Positions 1 to 10,526 of a stretch of DNA of 64,000 nt are shown piece after piece. Under the pieces are notes generated by a model. It was not told the DNA's origin. It did no database searches and saw only the letters and a program-made list of their open reading frames with translations. The DNA is taken from NCBI GenBank assembly GCA_027923505.1, contig BROI01000006.1, forward strand, positions 868,001 to 932,000, given 5' to 3'. A program made the position numbers and the translations under genes. This DNA is from Mayamaea pseudoterrestris (taxonomy: Eukaryota > Bacillariophyta > Bacillariophyceae > Sellaphorales > Sellaphoraceae). Positions within the stretch are counted from its first letter, which is position 1; every line of letters starts with the position of its first letter.

Positions 1-102
1 AGTGGCGCTAGCAAGACGCCACTTAAGAGCCGTCAAGCAACTCCTGTCAAGGGATTGTTTGGCATTGGTGGCGGTCGTTCCAAGAGTGCCAAGGCCGTGT
101 AG
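1..102 (+). CDS. 3' end of an ankyrin-repeat protein gene (second copy, partial)
   Basis: The window opens inside a coding region: 33 codons and a TAG stop, rich in Gly, Ser and Lys (the tail includes GLFGIGGGRSKSAKAV). It is identical to the last 34 codons of the complete ankyrin-repeat gene at 17560-19704, and the identity continues into the 3' flank. The fragment lies after the ankyrin block, so no repeats are visible here. The rest of this copy lies outside the window. Whether it is a real tandem paralogue or the other haplotype placed in line by assembly cannot be decided here. Confidence 0.8.
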   Translation, partial: SGASKTPLKSRQATPVKGLFGIGGGRSKSAKAV

Positions 103-561
103 TAGATAAAGGGGAATAAGTGTGTATGTTTGCGTTTTACAATGCGTGCAGTGAACATGTAGCCAAGCGCTTGCATTCGCGCTGATTATTTGAGCGTGCC
201 ACACGATCACATTTCTTATTAAGATAACAAATTTTATTATAAACCCCACCAGCTCATGCCTGATATTGCTCGTCTGTCGAATGAATGCATTGTTAGATAT
301 TGTGCTCGACTGCTTTAGCCTGCTTGGAGAAATATTCTCTATATATAGCCTGTCAAGCGCTCTTGCGCTCTTTGATCAATGCAAAGTATTGAATTTTGTG
401 GCATTGAAAGCTGCTGTAGCCATCTGTAAGGGGTCAACAGTATAATATTTTACTGGTACGAGAGAATGGTGAGCATGAAATGCGGGTCTCGTCGGTTGGT
501 TAGCGCAAGGTCATAGCGGTAATGACGGCGGACCGACAGACGCTCGAAGCGACCGCAAAAG
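103..561. other. 3' flank of the ankyrin gene, no gene seen
   Basis: AT-rich non-coding sequence between the ankyrin stop codon and the copia LTR. No RNA gene or convincing ORF is seen. It is nearly identical to 19705-20163. It ends in AAAG, which also occurs immediately outside the far LTR of the complete copy and so is a candidate target-site repeat. Confidence 0.6.
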
Positions 562-828
562 TGATAACTTCTACAACACACCGTAATGGCCACACCACTG
601 TGTTGCCCCTTAGCCGGTAGGTTGGAGTCTCTATTCCCTCAAAGGTGCTTCGCCTCGATCCGATGATCAAGATGGGTTCAAGGAAATTGTGAGGCTCCAA
701 CCATCGGCCTCGGTATTTACTATTAGGTTATTCTATCCTACTCCCTTTGGTCCACGATTCCAGATTCCAGGCCGTTAGCTAGGTCACCATCGCCAGCACA
801 TCTTCGACACACTGTCGAGATTCTAACA
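562..828 (-). repeat. Copia-1 LTR (left copy)
   Basis: A 267-bp LTR; on the element's own strand it begins TGTTAGAATC and ends GTTATCA. It aligns without gaps to the LTRs at 20164-20430 and 26034-26300 and differs from them at about three positions, all in its right-hand third. A purine tract (AAGAGGAG on the minus strand, 829-836) sits just inside it, as expected for a 3' LTR. Confidence 0.85.
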
Positions 829-3800
829 CTCCTCTTGAGCTACTAATGCACCGTGGCTCACCAAAGCTATTTAACCATACATGAATCCAGCAACCAGCTT
901 CCGAAACGTTGCCTGCGTTTGACCCTTCGTCAAGCAGTCCGCAAAGTTGTCGGTCCCATCAATCTTGATAGGATGCGCAATCCCCGCCGCAGCAGCCTCT
1001 CTCGTCTTGTGGTAAGCAATCGCCACATGCTTCTTCTTCAACAAGCTTTCCTTCATCGTCGAGTTCATGATGACTGCGCCGTTGTCCCCGCAAATGAGAC
1101 TTGGTTTAGACACCTTAACACCCAGACAACGAAGCATGTAACGGGTTGCAATCAGCTCTTCCACAGCCGTTCGCATTGCACAAAACTCAGCCCCATATGT
1201 AGACGTTTCAATCGCTCCTTGTCGTTTGCTCTGATGAAACACAGGAGTCCGACCAATAGCAATCAAAAGTCCTGTAATGGATCGCCTGGTAACCAAATCG
1301 TGAGCATGGTCCGAATCAACGAAAACGGTGATCGCCATCTCATCAATCAATGGTTTTGGTAAACTTGTATCAATCTCCTCGCTGGCTCCTTCATACAAAC
1401 CCGCAAACTCCTTTGTGAAATCAATCTTTAAAGCGTCTGCGCCGCCCTCATAGATTGGATCACGCGAATCAACAACAATGCGCCAATTCGGACGTCGTTT
1501 GAGATAGCCAAAGACTTGTAGCACTCGCTCGAGATGCCCCCTATGCGGGCATGCCGTAAAATGCGCAAGAGACGTATTAGCATGAGCGACATCAATCCTT
1601 CCAATGGTAACAATCCATACCAGCATGCCAATAAGCATTTGATACTTTCGATGCTCATCGTCGTTGAGCAATGGCGAGTCATCCATCTCTGGATGATCAC
1701 CCGTTGCTGTCGGATTAATGTGCTTCCGCAATTCACCAAACATGCCCTCGACACGCTTGATGGCCTCAGTCAAATACTTCCTGCAACCAATACACCAGCG
1801 ACCCCGTTTGTCCTGTTTGTAATCGTTTCCAAGGTAGTAATCCGGCGGACCAATCGCCTTGACCGAGTAAACAAGCTGGATTGCCTCCATGATGGCTTCC
1901 GGCTTCTTAGCGACAATCATAAAATCGTCCACATGCGTACAGATATACTCATAATGAGTCTCGTCTTCAGCCAAACGAATCCATACGTCTTTGTCATACC
2001 CAGTCGGTACAAAACCAATGCCTCGAAGTGTGTCTGCAAAGTGCGCGTGCCATCGTTCACTCGAAGACGACAAACCATACAGCGCCTTGACAATAATAAC
2101 AACACAACCTTCAAGGTCCGGTCCAAATTCGGGACCAGCAATGGCATAAACTTTCTCCTTGGTATAGGCATTAACGTATGCGTTTGCGACATCGCCGCAG
2201 AGCTGTTTCAAACCTGCTTTGTGAGCGATAACATGCAACAAACGAACGCTGATACCCTTTACCGTCGATGAGTATATATTGTGATCCAAAGCATCAACCA
2301 AGTGACCGCCAGCAACCAATCGTGCCTTGCGTCTCAGATCCTGCTTAACGTCAAAAATCATGACAAGCGTCGTCTTCTGATAGCCGCTCCCTGGGTCATG
2401 GTTTGCCGGTTTAAAGTCGAAACAATCGAGATCAGTTAGCGATTTAATCTCCAGCTTTATAGCGTCCTGCCAATAGGTATCGCCATTCTGCTCATCCAAT
2501 TTAATTGCGTCGCGAACATTCCTTGGCACCTGCACTCCATACTTGAGTGTCGGCTTGCGAGCAAAAAGTTTCTTCTTCTTCTTGTGGCTCGTGTTCCGAT
2601 GGACAGCATAAATCTCGTCGATATCGTCAAGACGAAAGTCATATAGATGCTGCATTCGCCGAACTGAATGATCCACATCACGAAGAGTCTTTTGCGCCCA
2701 TCCAAAGAGTCGATCTCGCTCGGTTGCCGCCTTGCCTGACCGAGTAGGCCGTTCCTTTACAACGTATCGCGCCGTGAGTAGCGGATAATCGGCTTTCATA
2801 TCCTTCAGCTCTTCCCACGTCGTATACCCTGAGCTCCATTTAACAATGAAACGCAGTCTGCCTTCTTTCCATCCGTGATTGACGATTGACGTAACTTTCA
2901 CGCCGCCAATCTCCTTGCTCTCTTGTAACGACGACAAAGCATCATTGATCTCATCGACCATTTCAAGCTCCTTTTCCGTCGCTTCCAAGGGATTAAAGCC
3001 CGACAATAGATGCTCCTCTGACTCATCATCGCCAGCGTCGCTCATATCATCATCTTCATTCCTTGGTGAGAGCCCAGGTAAATCATCTTTGTCGTCGCTG
3101 TCGCTGCCATTGTTGCCTGGACCTGCAGTCTCCTCTGACGCCGATAATTCGTCATCACTGGTAGCGTCATCTGCCCCCTTCTCCTCTGAATCCACACTCA
3201 TGGTAGGAGGAGAGTCTTGAACGCTGCCAGAGCTATCGTCATCGCTTCAGTTGCTTTCGTCGCTGCTGCTGTCAGCTCTCGTGTCTCGCTCTGCTCCGAT
3301 CGTTCGCGCTGCTTCTGACGTTTTCGCACAACAGCACGCTTCTTGTTCTCTTTCGCTTTTTATCAAATGTTGTGACACAAGATCGAAAGCCTCGTCGTCA
3401 AGCTTGTACTCGCGACAGACTCGTTGTCTTCGGTTTCGCCGAACTTTAACAACGTTAACGAGATCAGCTCTCTGCCCCTTCTCCCAGTTTCCTTCAGGCG
3501 TCATCCAAATGACATATGTAAATGCATCTCCATGATCCCACGCAATACCAATAAAGCGTCCAGGACAGAAGTTCGGCTCGAAACTTTGCCGTCGGGTTCA
3601 AAGTACCAAACGGGCTGCCAAAAGGTGAACCGAAAAACCGAAATGTCGGCGTCATGCCATGAAAACGTTCATAGGAGTTCTCAATCGAGGGGTCTTGCGA
3701 GCAGTGTAATTCAGACAGTCAACAATAAATTGTAGGCAGTAGCACCAAAACACAAGTGGTGCCTTCGCATAAGCACAAGTTCAAGAATCCTTTCGTTTCT

Positions 3801-4433
3801 TCCACATCATTGTCGCTCGCTCCGCTGATCTTGTTGCTGGTTATGAGGAACAGTCTTTTTTGTTACCACCAAGCGAACTCGGCTGGTCTCCCTTCCATTT
3901 CTTGCCAATTTCCGTCTTTTATCGGTAATCGGGCAAGTTCGAGAAACAAGCGAATAAAATCTTGAAAACACCATGCGACTCCTTTTCCGCGTCTCATGCA
4001 TAACAAAAGGAATTTCGTTGCCACTGAAAGATTTGAACACACATGTATCCGCGGATCGACTTTGTCTTTGCAAAAACGTGTCTGAATCCGTCCCTTCCTT
4101 CAATGCGTCGAGGATGCAAAGGTAAAACCGTTGCTTCCGATGCTGCCTCGGTTGTCCTGTTCTCCATTTCAACAGGTGATGCGCATCTCAATTAGTCGCC
4201 GTGAAGTGTCGCTCGGCCGTTGCCTCGACGAGTACCCAAAGACGAACACGCCAATCCGCTGGCTCCTCTGGCTGAATACTCGATGGTGCCCTGCGCGATG
4301 AACGAAAGATTTGTCCAGTTTCCAAGTTGGACTACCAGGGAGAAGCCAATGAATGTCCAAGTTAGCTAGCTCCCGCTCGATCCGGCTGCGATGATAGAGC
4401 GACATGGTTGAACCATCTACAAAGTCCAGAGCC
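562..4433 (-). mobile_element. Copia-1 family LTR retrotransposon, truncated copy (3' half)
   Basis: Minus-strand Ty1/copia fossil. It keeps the 3' LTR, the polypurine tract, RNase H, reverse transcriptase, the chromodomain-like linker and part of integrase. The gag and protease end is missing because the element is cut at about 4433 and joined to a different copia. The RT/RNase H half still has a long open frame (871-3201); the integrase half is broken several times. It is the same insertion, at the same site, as the complete element at 20164-26300. It is inactive. Confidence 0.85.
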
Positions 4434-4819
4434 CGCCACAACACATCATGAACTCCCACAACTTCGCTCTCCGTCGAGCTTCTTGTTACCAACTTCTGTT
4501 TAGCCGACGTACTGTACACTGATCCTTGGCCAAGTGTCATTGTTCCACCAGTGTGACCCTTCATGTCTGGGTGCACCGCGTACGACGCATCCACCCACCA
4601 CTGGACTATCGGACTGGTCCGCCTTCAGCGTCAACACCATGTCCACGCTTCCGCGTAAATATTTAATCACTCTTGCAGCCTTCTTATAGTCGTCTTCGTC
4701 AGGCTGCTGCAGCCTCGTGCTCAAGAAAGAAATCGCTGTGCGAATATCCGGTCGCGCTCGCTGACTCAGATACAGACACTGCATCACAATCGTCACAAAA
4801 ATCTGCTTCTTCGCTTCGC

Positions 4820-7800
4820 TCAACATGACAGGATTTTCCGATATCTGAAACAAGTGACTGGCTGCGGAGTAGCTGCCGTTCCATCCATGTCGTCTGGCGC
4901 ATGATGCAGGATGTTCTTCACATATTCAACCATGTTTAGTGCGACGTCTCCATGCGGAGTATATTCCAATACCATGCCGAGGGAGTCTGGCACTTTTCCG
5001 CGTGACTTATTCATTGGAGTCTCCTTGCCAAACTCCTCATCCATCTGCGCGATGAACTCATCCACTACGCTCACGTCGACGTGCGAAATCTTCAAATCGT
5101 CCACGTGCCATCCCACGGTGATTTGCTTCCCATTGACAATCTTGTTGCACACACACGGATCGTACGGGTTCTTCTCGAAGCCCCACTCAAGCAATTTTGC
5201 GGACAACTTCTCCCAGAATAGTCGCGCTGCTCGAAGCGTACCATAAAGCGCCATGAGTAATTCAACATACATGACTTTCTCGCCATTCTCCATTGTGACG
5301 CAAGGCTCGTACATCTCGCGATCAATTTCCAACAGTAGCTCCACCATCTTCCCAGTGAAACGAACGTGCACCAACTCATCCATTTCCGCTTGCATGAAAG
5401 CACCCGGTACATCAACCACAGCAACCTCGCGCCCTTCCATAGCGTCAATGATAGCTGTCAGAAAGATGGCCTCTGTCGCTATCGTTGGAGATGCTGCGTC
5501 TTCCTTTGCAGTGTATGCTCGTTGCTTGCGTCCATCCGCGCATCCGCGTCCCTTCACAGTCCCGCATCTCTTGCGCTTGAGAAACATCAAATACGCCAGA
5601 GCGTCCTTGCGCTGCTGCGGAGTCAGAGTGCATTGAGGCACTGCCTTCATGACGTGCCTGTCGTGTAGCTGCTGCATTTCCTTGCGCACTGCCTCCACTC
5701 CAGCATCGCCAAAAGCCTTTAAACCTTGTCGCATATTCATCTGTGCCGTGACGAGTGGCTCCGACACTTCCTCTGCAGCGTCGAGCGTGAACAAATGAGC
5801 GAACGAGCGAGGTTTGCGCGCACGCAGGCCATACCGACCAGTGCGTGGGCCATAGCGCGCATCGAAATCCTCTTCGTCTGCAGCAGCTGGCACTCCTTCA
5901 ATTTCGCCTTCATCGGGCACTCCTTCAATTTCGCCATCATCCACGGCTGGCGCGTCGTCAAGTTCGCCGTCAATGGCCTCACCATCCTCGTCGTTCGGCA
6001 CTCCTTCGATTGCGCCGTCAGCACCATCGTCGTCGTCGTCGTCGTCATCGGTCGCATTCACTCCTTCGCTTCCGCCGGCAGAGTCGTCGTCACCGCGAGA
6101 AGCGTCGTCATCATAATCAGAGTCATCATCATCCTCGGCGTCATCTTCGTGCCACATGACTGGCTCAGCAGCCTCCGCAACACGGTGGCGGTCCATGAAC
6201 ACGATGCCCGGATTGGCCTTCTGTTGACGAGCGAGACGATGCACGCGCTCAATGACATCATCAGGCATGGGCAAAGGCGTAGCGTGCCCACGATTCAGAA
6301 CTTTGCCCGAAGACAAACTGAGGAAATAAAACCCACCCTGCACATTACCAGTCGGGCGCAGAGCCAGCGCACCGATCGTGCGCGCCTGCATGTCATTGCT
6401 GTGCGACTCATGCGTTTGCACATACTGACCAAATTCATACTTGCAATGCCGATTAAAGTCAACTGTCTGACCAGTCACAATAGTGCGTGGACTGAGATCC
6501 TTCGAAATGCCACGCTCGTTCGGAAACGCATTCAACCAAAACACGGCAGACTTCGTCATTTCGATAACCAAGCGTGCCGGCACGTGCTTAAATGGCAACG
6601 TGTTGTATGTCGCGCGCACCCGTTCTTTCACGACACGGATAAAACGTTCAATTTCGCCAACGTGTTCATCCTCAGATGTCGCATTGAGCGCCACTCCGAG
6701 ATCAGCCAACGCGCCAAGCATTGGAGCGAACTCCCCATCCATCAGAGCCGCGACGACACGGAACCCACCGCGTGCGTAAATCTTCAACACAGACTCGATT
6801 GCCTTCAACATAACCGGAAGCGTACGGTTTTGAATCACCTCAACCGTAGCAAAACGAATGCTGCGGGAGAACGTCACCAACATAGGGACTTTGTTGATAT
6901 ACATGATGTCAGCACAAAGAGTAACGTCTCGATAGCGACTCATGATAGCCGGTGGAAGCTGCTCAACAATCGCAGGCTTCACCAGATGCGACGCGCGACG
7001 CGTCGTCTTTCCTTTTAACGAGCCAACATCTGGTCCAAAGATGTGCTCAGCAGCCAGGATGTCGGCCTTCGTCACAGGACAGTTCGGCAACTGATTGCTA
7101 GTAACGATGCGCAGGTAATCCTTGAGGCTTGGCCGTCCAATTTTGATTTGCAGTTCCCTAGCTCTAACAGCGCGTAAATAGTCATCATTGGTGTAGTTAG
7201 TACGGTTATCGTCTACCGTAGTCAACATCGCCACTCCATCCTTGACATCGCTGCGCTTGCCCTTCGAAAAGCTCTCGCAAACATACAGCCCAGAGTCAGT
7301 CTCGACAAACTCTCGCTGCTTACCATCCGGCTTCTCCACAACGAACATTGGACGATCCACGCCGTGCATGAGATACTCCACGGTAAACTTCTTGCGGACT
7401 TGCGCCAAACTCAAAATGTTCGCCAGTCCCTGCGGATACCACCACACCGGACCATAGCCCTCCAGGTCGCCCATCATGTTCGTCCTTACTGTACCAGCGT
7501 TGCACTTGATCACCATCCACGTTGGCACCGGGCGAATGTTCGTCAGCATCTTGGCGTTGCAGAACAGATCCACTGTCGACTGATTGTCCAAGAGCACAGC
7601 CTTCTTCGAGATGTTCACCTTCGGCGGCTGCGCGAACATGTATCCGACCTCATCGTCGTCATCGCTTTCTTCCTCGCTACCCAGCGTGAAGTGCTGCGCC
7701 CCACTAGCCTCTGCAGCCGGCGCACTCTCCGTAGACTCCGTTCTCGTAGGACAGTCTCGCTGCACATGACCAACCTGTTGACAGGTCCAGCATCTGGGAG

Positions 7801-8884
7801 GGTCACGCGCTGTACCAGTCGTGTGAAACGCCACGCCCTCGTTCGTTGGCAACGTGGCTTCTCCATCCGCATGCTCACGACGCTGCATGATGTTGTATGC
7901 ATCGTGGATCGTCAACGGGAAGTTGTCGTGCCCGTCGAGGTAGCAGTTGCGCAAGTGCTTGCAATACCCAGCGTATTCGCCCGTTGCGCCACGCACGAAA
8001 AGCATCGCAAGCTCGAGCTCTTCGGCGGCCTTGATATCCTCCTTGTTCGCCTTGTTACGATTGTCATCCTTGGCAATGTTCAACGCCACAATCTCGTTGT
8101 GCATCGTGACGCCAACCGCCTTCGCCACGTCTGCCAGCGTGACCATGCTTTCGTAATATTTCTGCAGGCTTTCGCGCGCTCCTTGAGTACGTCCGAACAA
8201 CTCAGCTTGAATGTCCACGACTTGATCCACAAGTTTGCAGCGCCCTTCGTACGTATGCGAGATCTCCTTGATAATCGCCAGCAACTTAATTCCGTCCGTG
8301 TCCTCCTCGGCGTCTCGGAACTTGGCGTGCGACTTGACACGATCCTTCATACGCTCCGTGCATTGTCCATGCAACACGGCGTAGAGACCAGCGAGGAAGT
8401 CGGAGTATACACGCACGCGCTCGACATGCTCTTTCTTGTCGGCCTTGTATTCCTCGAGCATTATGGACCAGTCCGAGTCCGTCGTGTCGGCATCCTTCGT
8501 TGGACGTGCAGGCTCGTCAGGAATCTCCAGTTCCACGTTGCGCATGCCCTTGAGCAGCTCCTTGGTATATTTCTTGTAGGAGCGCCCGACGAAAGTGATG
8601 ATCTCGTTCGTCGTACGGATGAATCCATCGGGATCGCGCGAACCGTTATAGTCGTAGATGAATCCAGCGAGCGTCGGCTCGCTTCCTTGGAAATTTCCAC
8701 TCGGCGCACGACTCGGTCCGTTGAGTCTGTTACCATTGCCTTGATTCCCGGAACGATTCCCAGCACGATTCCCACGACGATAATGACGGTTGCGTCGGTT
8801 TCCTTCGCTTGCTGGCGGAGCGGGAGGTGCACCTCCACCGCTCGACGCCGCTCCTGTCGTCGGAGTATTGCTCGTCGAAGACAT
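4820..8884 (-). mobile_element. Copia-2 gag-pol reading frame
   Basis: A 1354-codon frame starting at an ATG. In order it shows a Gly/Asn/Arg-rich N-terminus, gag, a CCHC zinc knuckle (CWTCQQVGHVQRDC, about residue 360), an aspartic protease of the LDNQST type (about residue 430), an integrase core with a conserved D and E, a long acidic low-complexity linker with EIEGVP repeats (about residues 915-1015), and reverse transcriptase with VVDVPGAFMQAEM and HVDD motifs. Gag and pol share one frame, unlike copia-1. It is part of a truncated fossil and not a host gene. Confidence 0.8.
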
Positions 8885-8897
8885 GTCTTTTCACTCG

Positions 8898-9009
8898 CTT
8901 CTTGGAGAAAATGTTGGATCTAGAATATATCTTGCGCGCCCTTGAAGCGACACTAATGATTAAGCAGAACAGAGTCAATAAAACCACTTTACTTATTTTC
9001 TCCAAGAAG
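8898..9009. repeat. 15-bp inverted repeat around the copia-2 5' end
   Basis: CTTCTTGGAGAAAAT (8898-8912) and its exact reverse complement (8995-9009) enclose about 82 bases. The left arm lies between the gag start and the probable LTR edge; the right arm lies just before the end of the neighbouring host gene. It could be an LTR-associated structure or a foldback. Its role is unknown. Confidence 0.7.
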
Positions 9010-9051
9010 TGATCGTCCTCGATCCACTCCTTCGGTTGCCGCTTACCGCGC

Positions 9052-10050
9052 TTACTTAAATGTGACCGTCTTCGTGACGTCACCGCTGCCGCTTCGGTTT
9101 GGGTTCTCATCCATGCTCAACACCGTTGCACCATCGTCTAGTCCCAGCGCCGATGCTTTGAGCCTGATGGCACGCTTTTTGCGAGTGCCTGTGGTATGCG
9201 CCCGCTTCGTCGGACTATCAAGTATGGTTTTCGTGACGGGTGTTCCTGGGACGCTGCGTGAGCCGTTCATGTTGAGTGGCCTGACCTCAAATCGTCTGGA
9301 GCGAGGCGACAATATTCGCGGAGACACACCAGGCGGCGTATCGTAGGATGACTGTCGCAGAACGCCACTGCGCACATTGCTGGGCGTGATTGGTGGCGAC
9401 GGCAAGGCATTGTTTCGCGCCGTCCCTTCCTGTCTCATGGTCTGCCATTGCCCAGAGAATTCGGCAATGGACAGTTCTTCCTCTCCTTCGCCCTCGTGAA
9501 TCAAGTCTGATTGCGACATTGTGGTGGCAGCAAAGTGATTTCCTAGAGTTGTTTTCTTCTGGTGCTGTGGAGAGAACTGTACGACACTAAAATCGAACGA
9601 ATCGTGACCACCATCAAGCTCCTCTTCAGCTACCGGTGATCTGACTCTGGAAGATTGCTTGGAAGGAGGCGTGACCACGGGCGGCATGACAATCACTCTT
9701 TTTGGAGATGTCCTTCCACTAGAAGAGAAGGCTGCTTGGTCAATTACATCATTGCTGTTTACATTCCTTCCAAAATCACGGAAGACATTCTTTCTTGTTG
9801 CTACATCATCAAGTATCTGTAGCTCAACATCATCTTGCGTCGAAAATGAATCAGACTGCTGCGGCATCTCTCTCATCGCTCTCATAGCTGCTGCATTGAG
9901 GTTACGAGCGCTCGCTGACTTATACCGGTAGCGCTGGGCCTCTGCAAGAGCGGAAGCAATGTCGTGCTCCTCATCGGTCTCATCGCTGCTGTAAACGTCA
10001 GACGCCTTGGAGGAAAGACGCTGATTTAACGTTCTTGTTCCACGAAACAT
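9052..10050 (-). CDS. Disordered Ser-rich protein, unknown function
   Basis: A 332-codon ATG frame with no recognised domain. The protein is low in hydrophobic residues and rich in Ser, Pro-directed sites (SPPITPS, TPPGVSPRILSP) and basic patches (TRKKRAIRLK). About residue 150 it contains SFDFSVVQF, which closely matches SFDFSAVDF in the protein at 14213-17035. It is the nearest host gene to the copia-2 fossil, whose inverted repeat ends only about 40 bp from this stop codon, so its 3' UTR probably runs into element sequence. It diverges from gene A across about 476 bp. Function unknown. Confidence that it is a gene rests on the long frame and its composition. Confidence 0.65.
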   Translation of the reverse strand: MFRGTRTLNQRLSSKASDVYSSDETDEEHDIASALAEAQRYRYKSASARNLNAAAMRAMREMPQQSDSFSTQDDVELQILDDVATRKNVFRDFGRNVNSNDVIDQAAFSSSGRTSPKRVIVMPPVVTPPSKQSSRVRSPVAEEELDGGHDSFDFSVVQFSPQHQKKTTLGNHFAATTMSQSDLIHEGEGEEELSIAEFSGQWQTMRQEGTARNNALPSPPITPSNVRSGVLRQSSYDTPPGVSPRILSPRSRRFEVRPLNMNGSRSVPGTPVTKTILDSPTKRAHTTGTRKKRAIRLKASALGLDDGATVLSMDENPNRSGSGDVTKTVTFK

Positions 10051-10526
10051 TGTGGCGGCTGTAATAGTTGCCGATACTTTGACGAGATTGGACGCCGAGT
10101 GTTTTGTGAGCCGAGGCGACGGGCTTACAATTGAGCTGCGACGCCCAAGAGCTTGTTTGTGTCGTGGTGTCGACGCAAGAAAGGGAAACGATCGGTCATT
10201 TCCACAAGTGACTCATCGTCGGACAAAGTAGGAGCAGTTTCAATGAAAAATATTATTGCCCCAAGATCGCGCTAACAAACACGATCGATTTAAGTTGAAC
10301 TACGAATAAAAATCGCCAAATGCATGCTGGACGTCTTTAGCTCGTCTAATCCAGGAGCACTTGATCACTTCCTAAAGCAGTCAACCGCCTCCACTGCGCG
10401 GGATTCATGAATAATGCATCGGCACCGTGTCGCTGCAAAGTTTAAAGTACAAGCAAGTATCCTGGCCGTTGAGCGCACTCTGCGAGCATCACATTCTATC
10501 CAATACTCTATTGATTGTCGTCTGCA
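10051..10526. promoter_or_regulatory. Intergenic region between divergent genes
   Basis: This 476-bp stretch separates two divergently transcribed genes and must hold both promoters. No TATA box or other motif stands out, and no RNA gene is seen. Confidence 0.4.

Larger units (their letters stand above)
1..4433. repeat. Segmental duplication, left copy
   Basis: Bases 1-4433 align with 19603-24052: ankyrin-gene tail, its downstream flank, a copia LTR and the 3' half of the copia element. Over the 561 bases outside the element I count one difference. Inside the element the copies differ clearly more, beginning late in the LTR. The left copy stops matching at about 4433, where another copia element takes over. 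Confidence 0.85.
4434..9026 (-). mobile_element. Copia-2 LTR retrotransposon (CoDi-like), 3' end lost
   Basis: Minus-strand Ty1/copia element of a different family from copia-1. Most of it is one long gag-pol frame (4820-8884). RNase H follows in a broken part that runs to about 4434, where the element stops without an LTR and meets copia-1. The gene-proximal end probably contains a short remnant of the 5' LTR (about 8912-9026); with no second LTR to compare, that limit is uncertain. Fossil, with about one or two breaks besides the missing 3' end. Confidence 0.75.

Noticed and set aside
562-828. 66-codon frame overlapping the LTR, identical in both copies
   Set aside because: Runs across the LTR boundary into flanking DNA; identity is explained by the duplication, not by coding constraint.
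5726-8923. Long plus-strand frames over the copia-2 region
   Set aside because: Antisense shadows of the gag-pol frame; Arg/His-rich composition typical of reversed acidic coding sequence.
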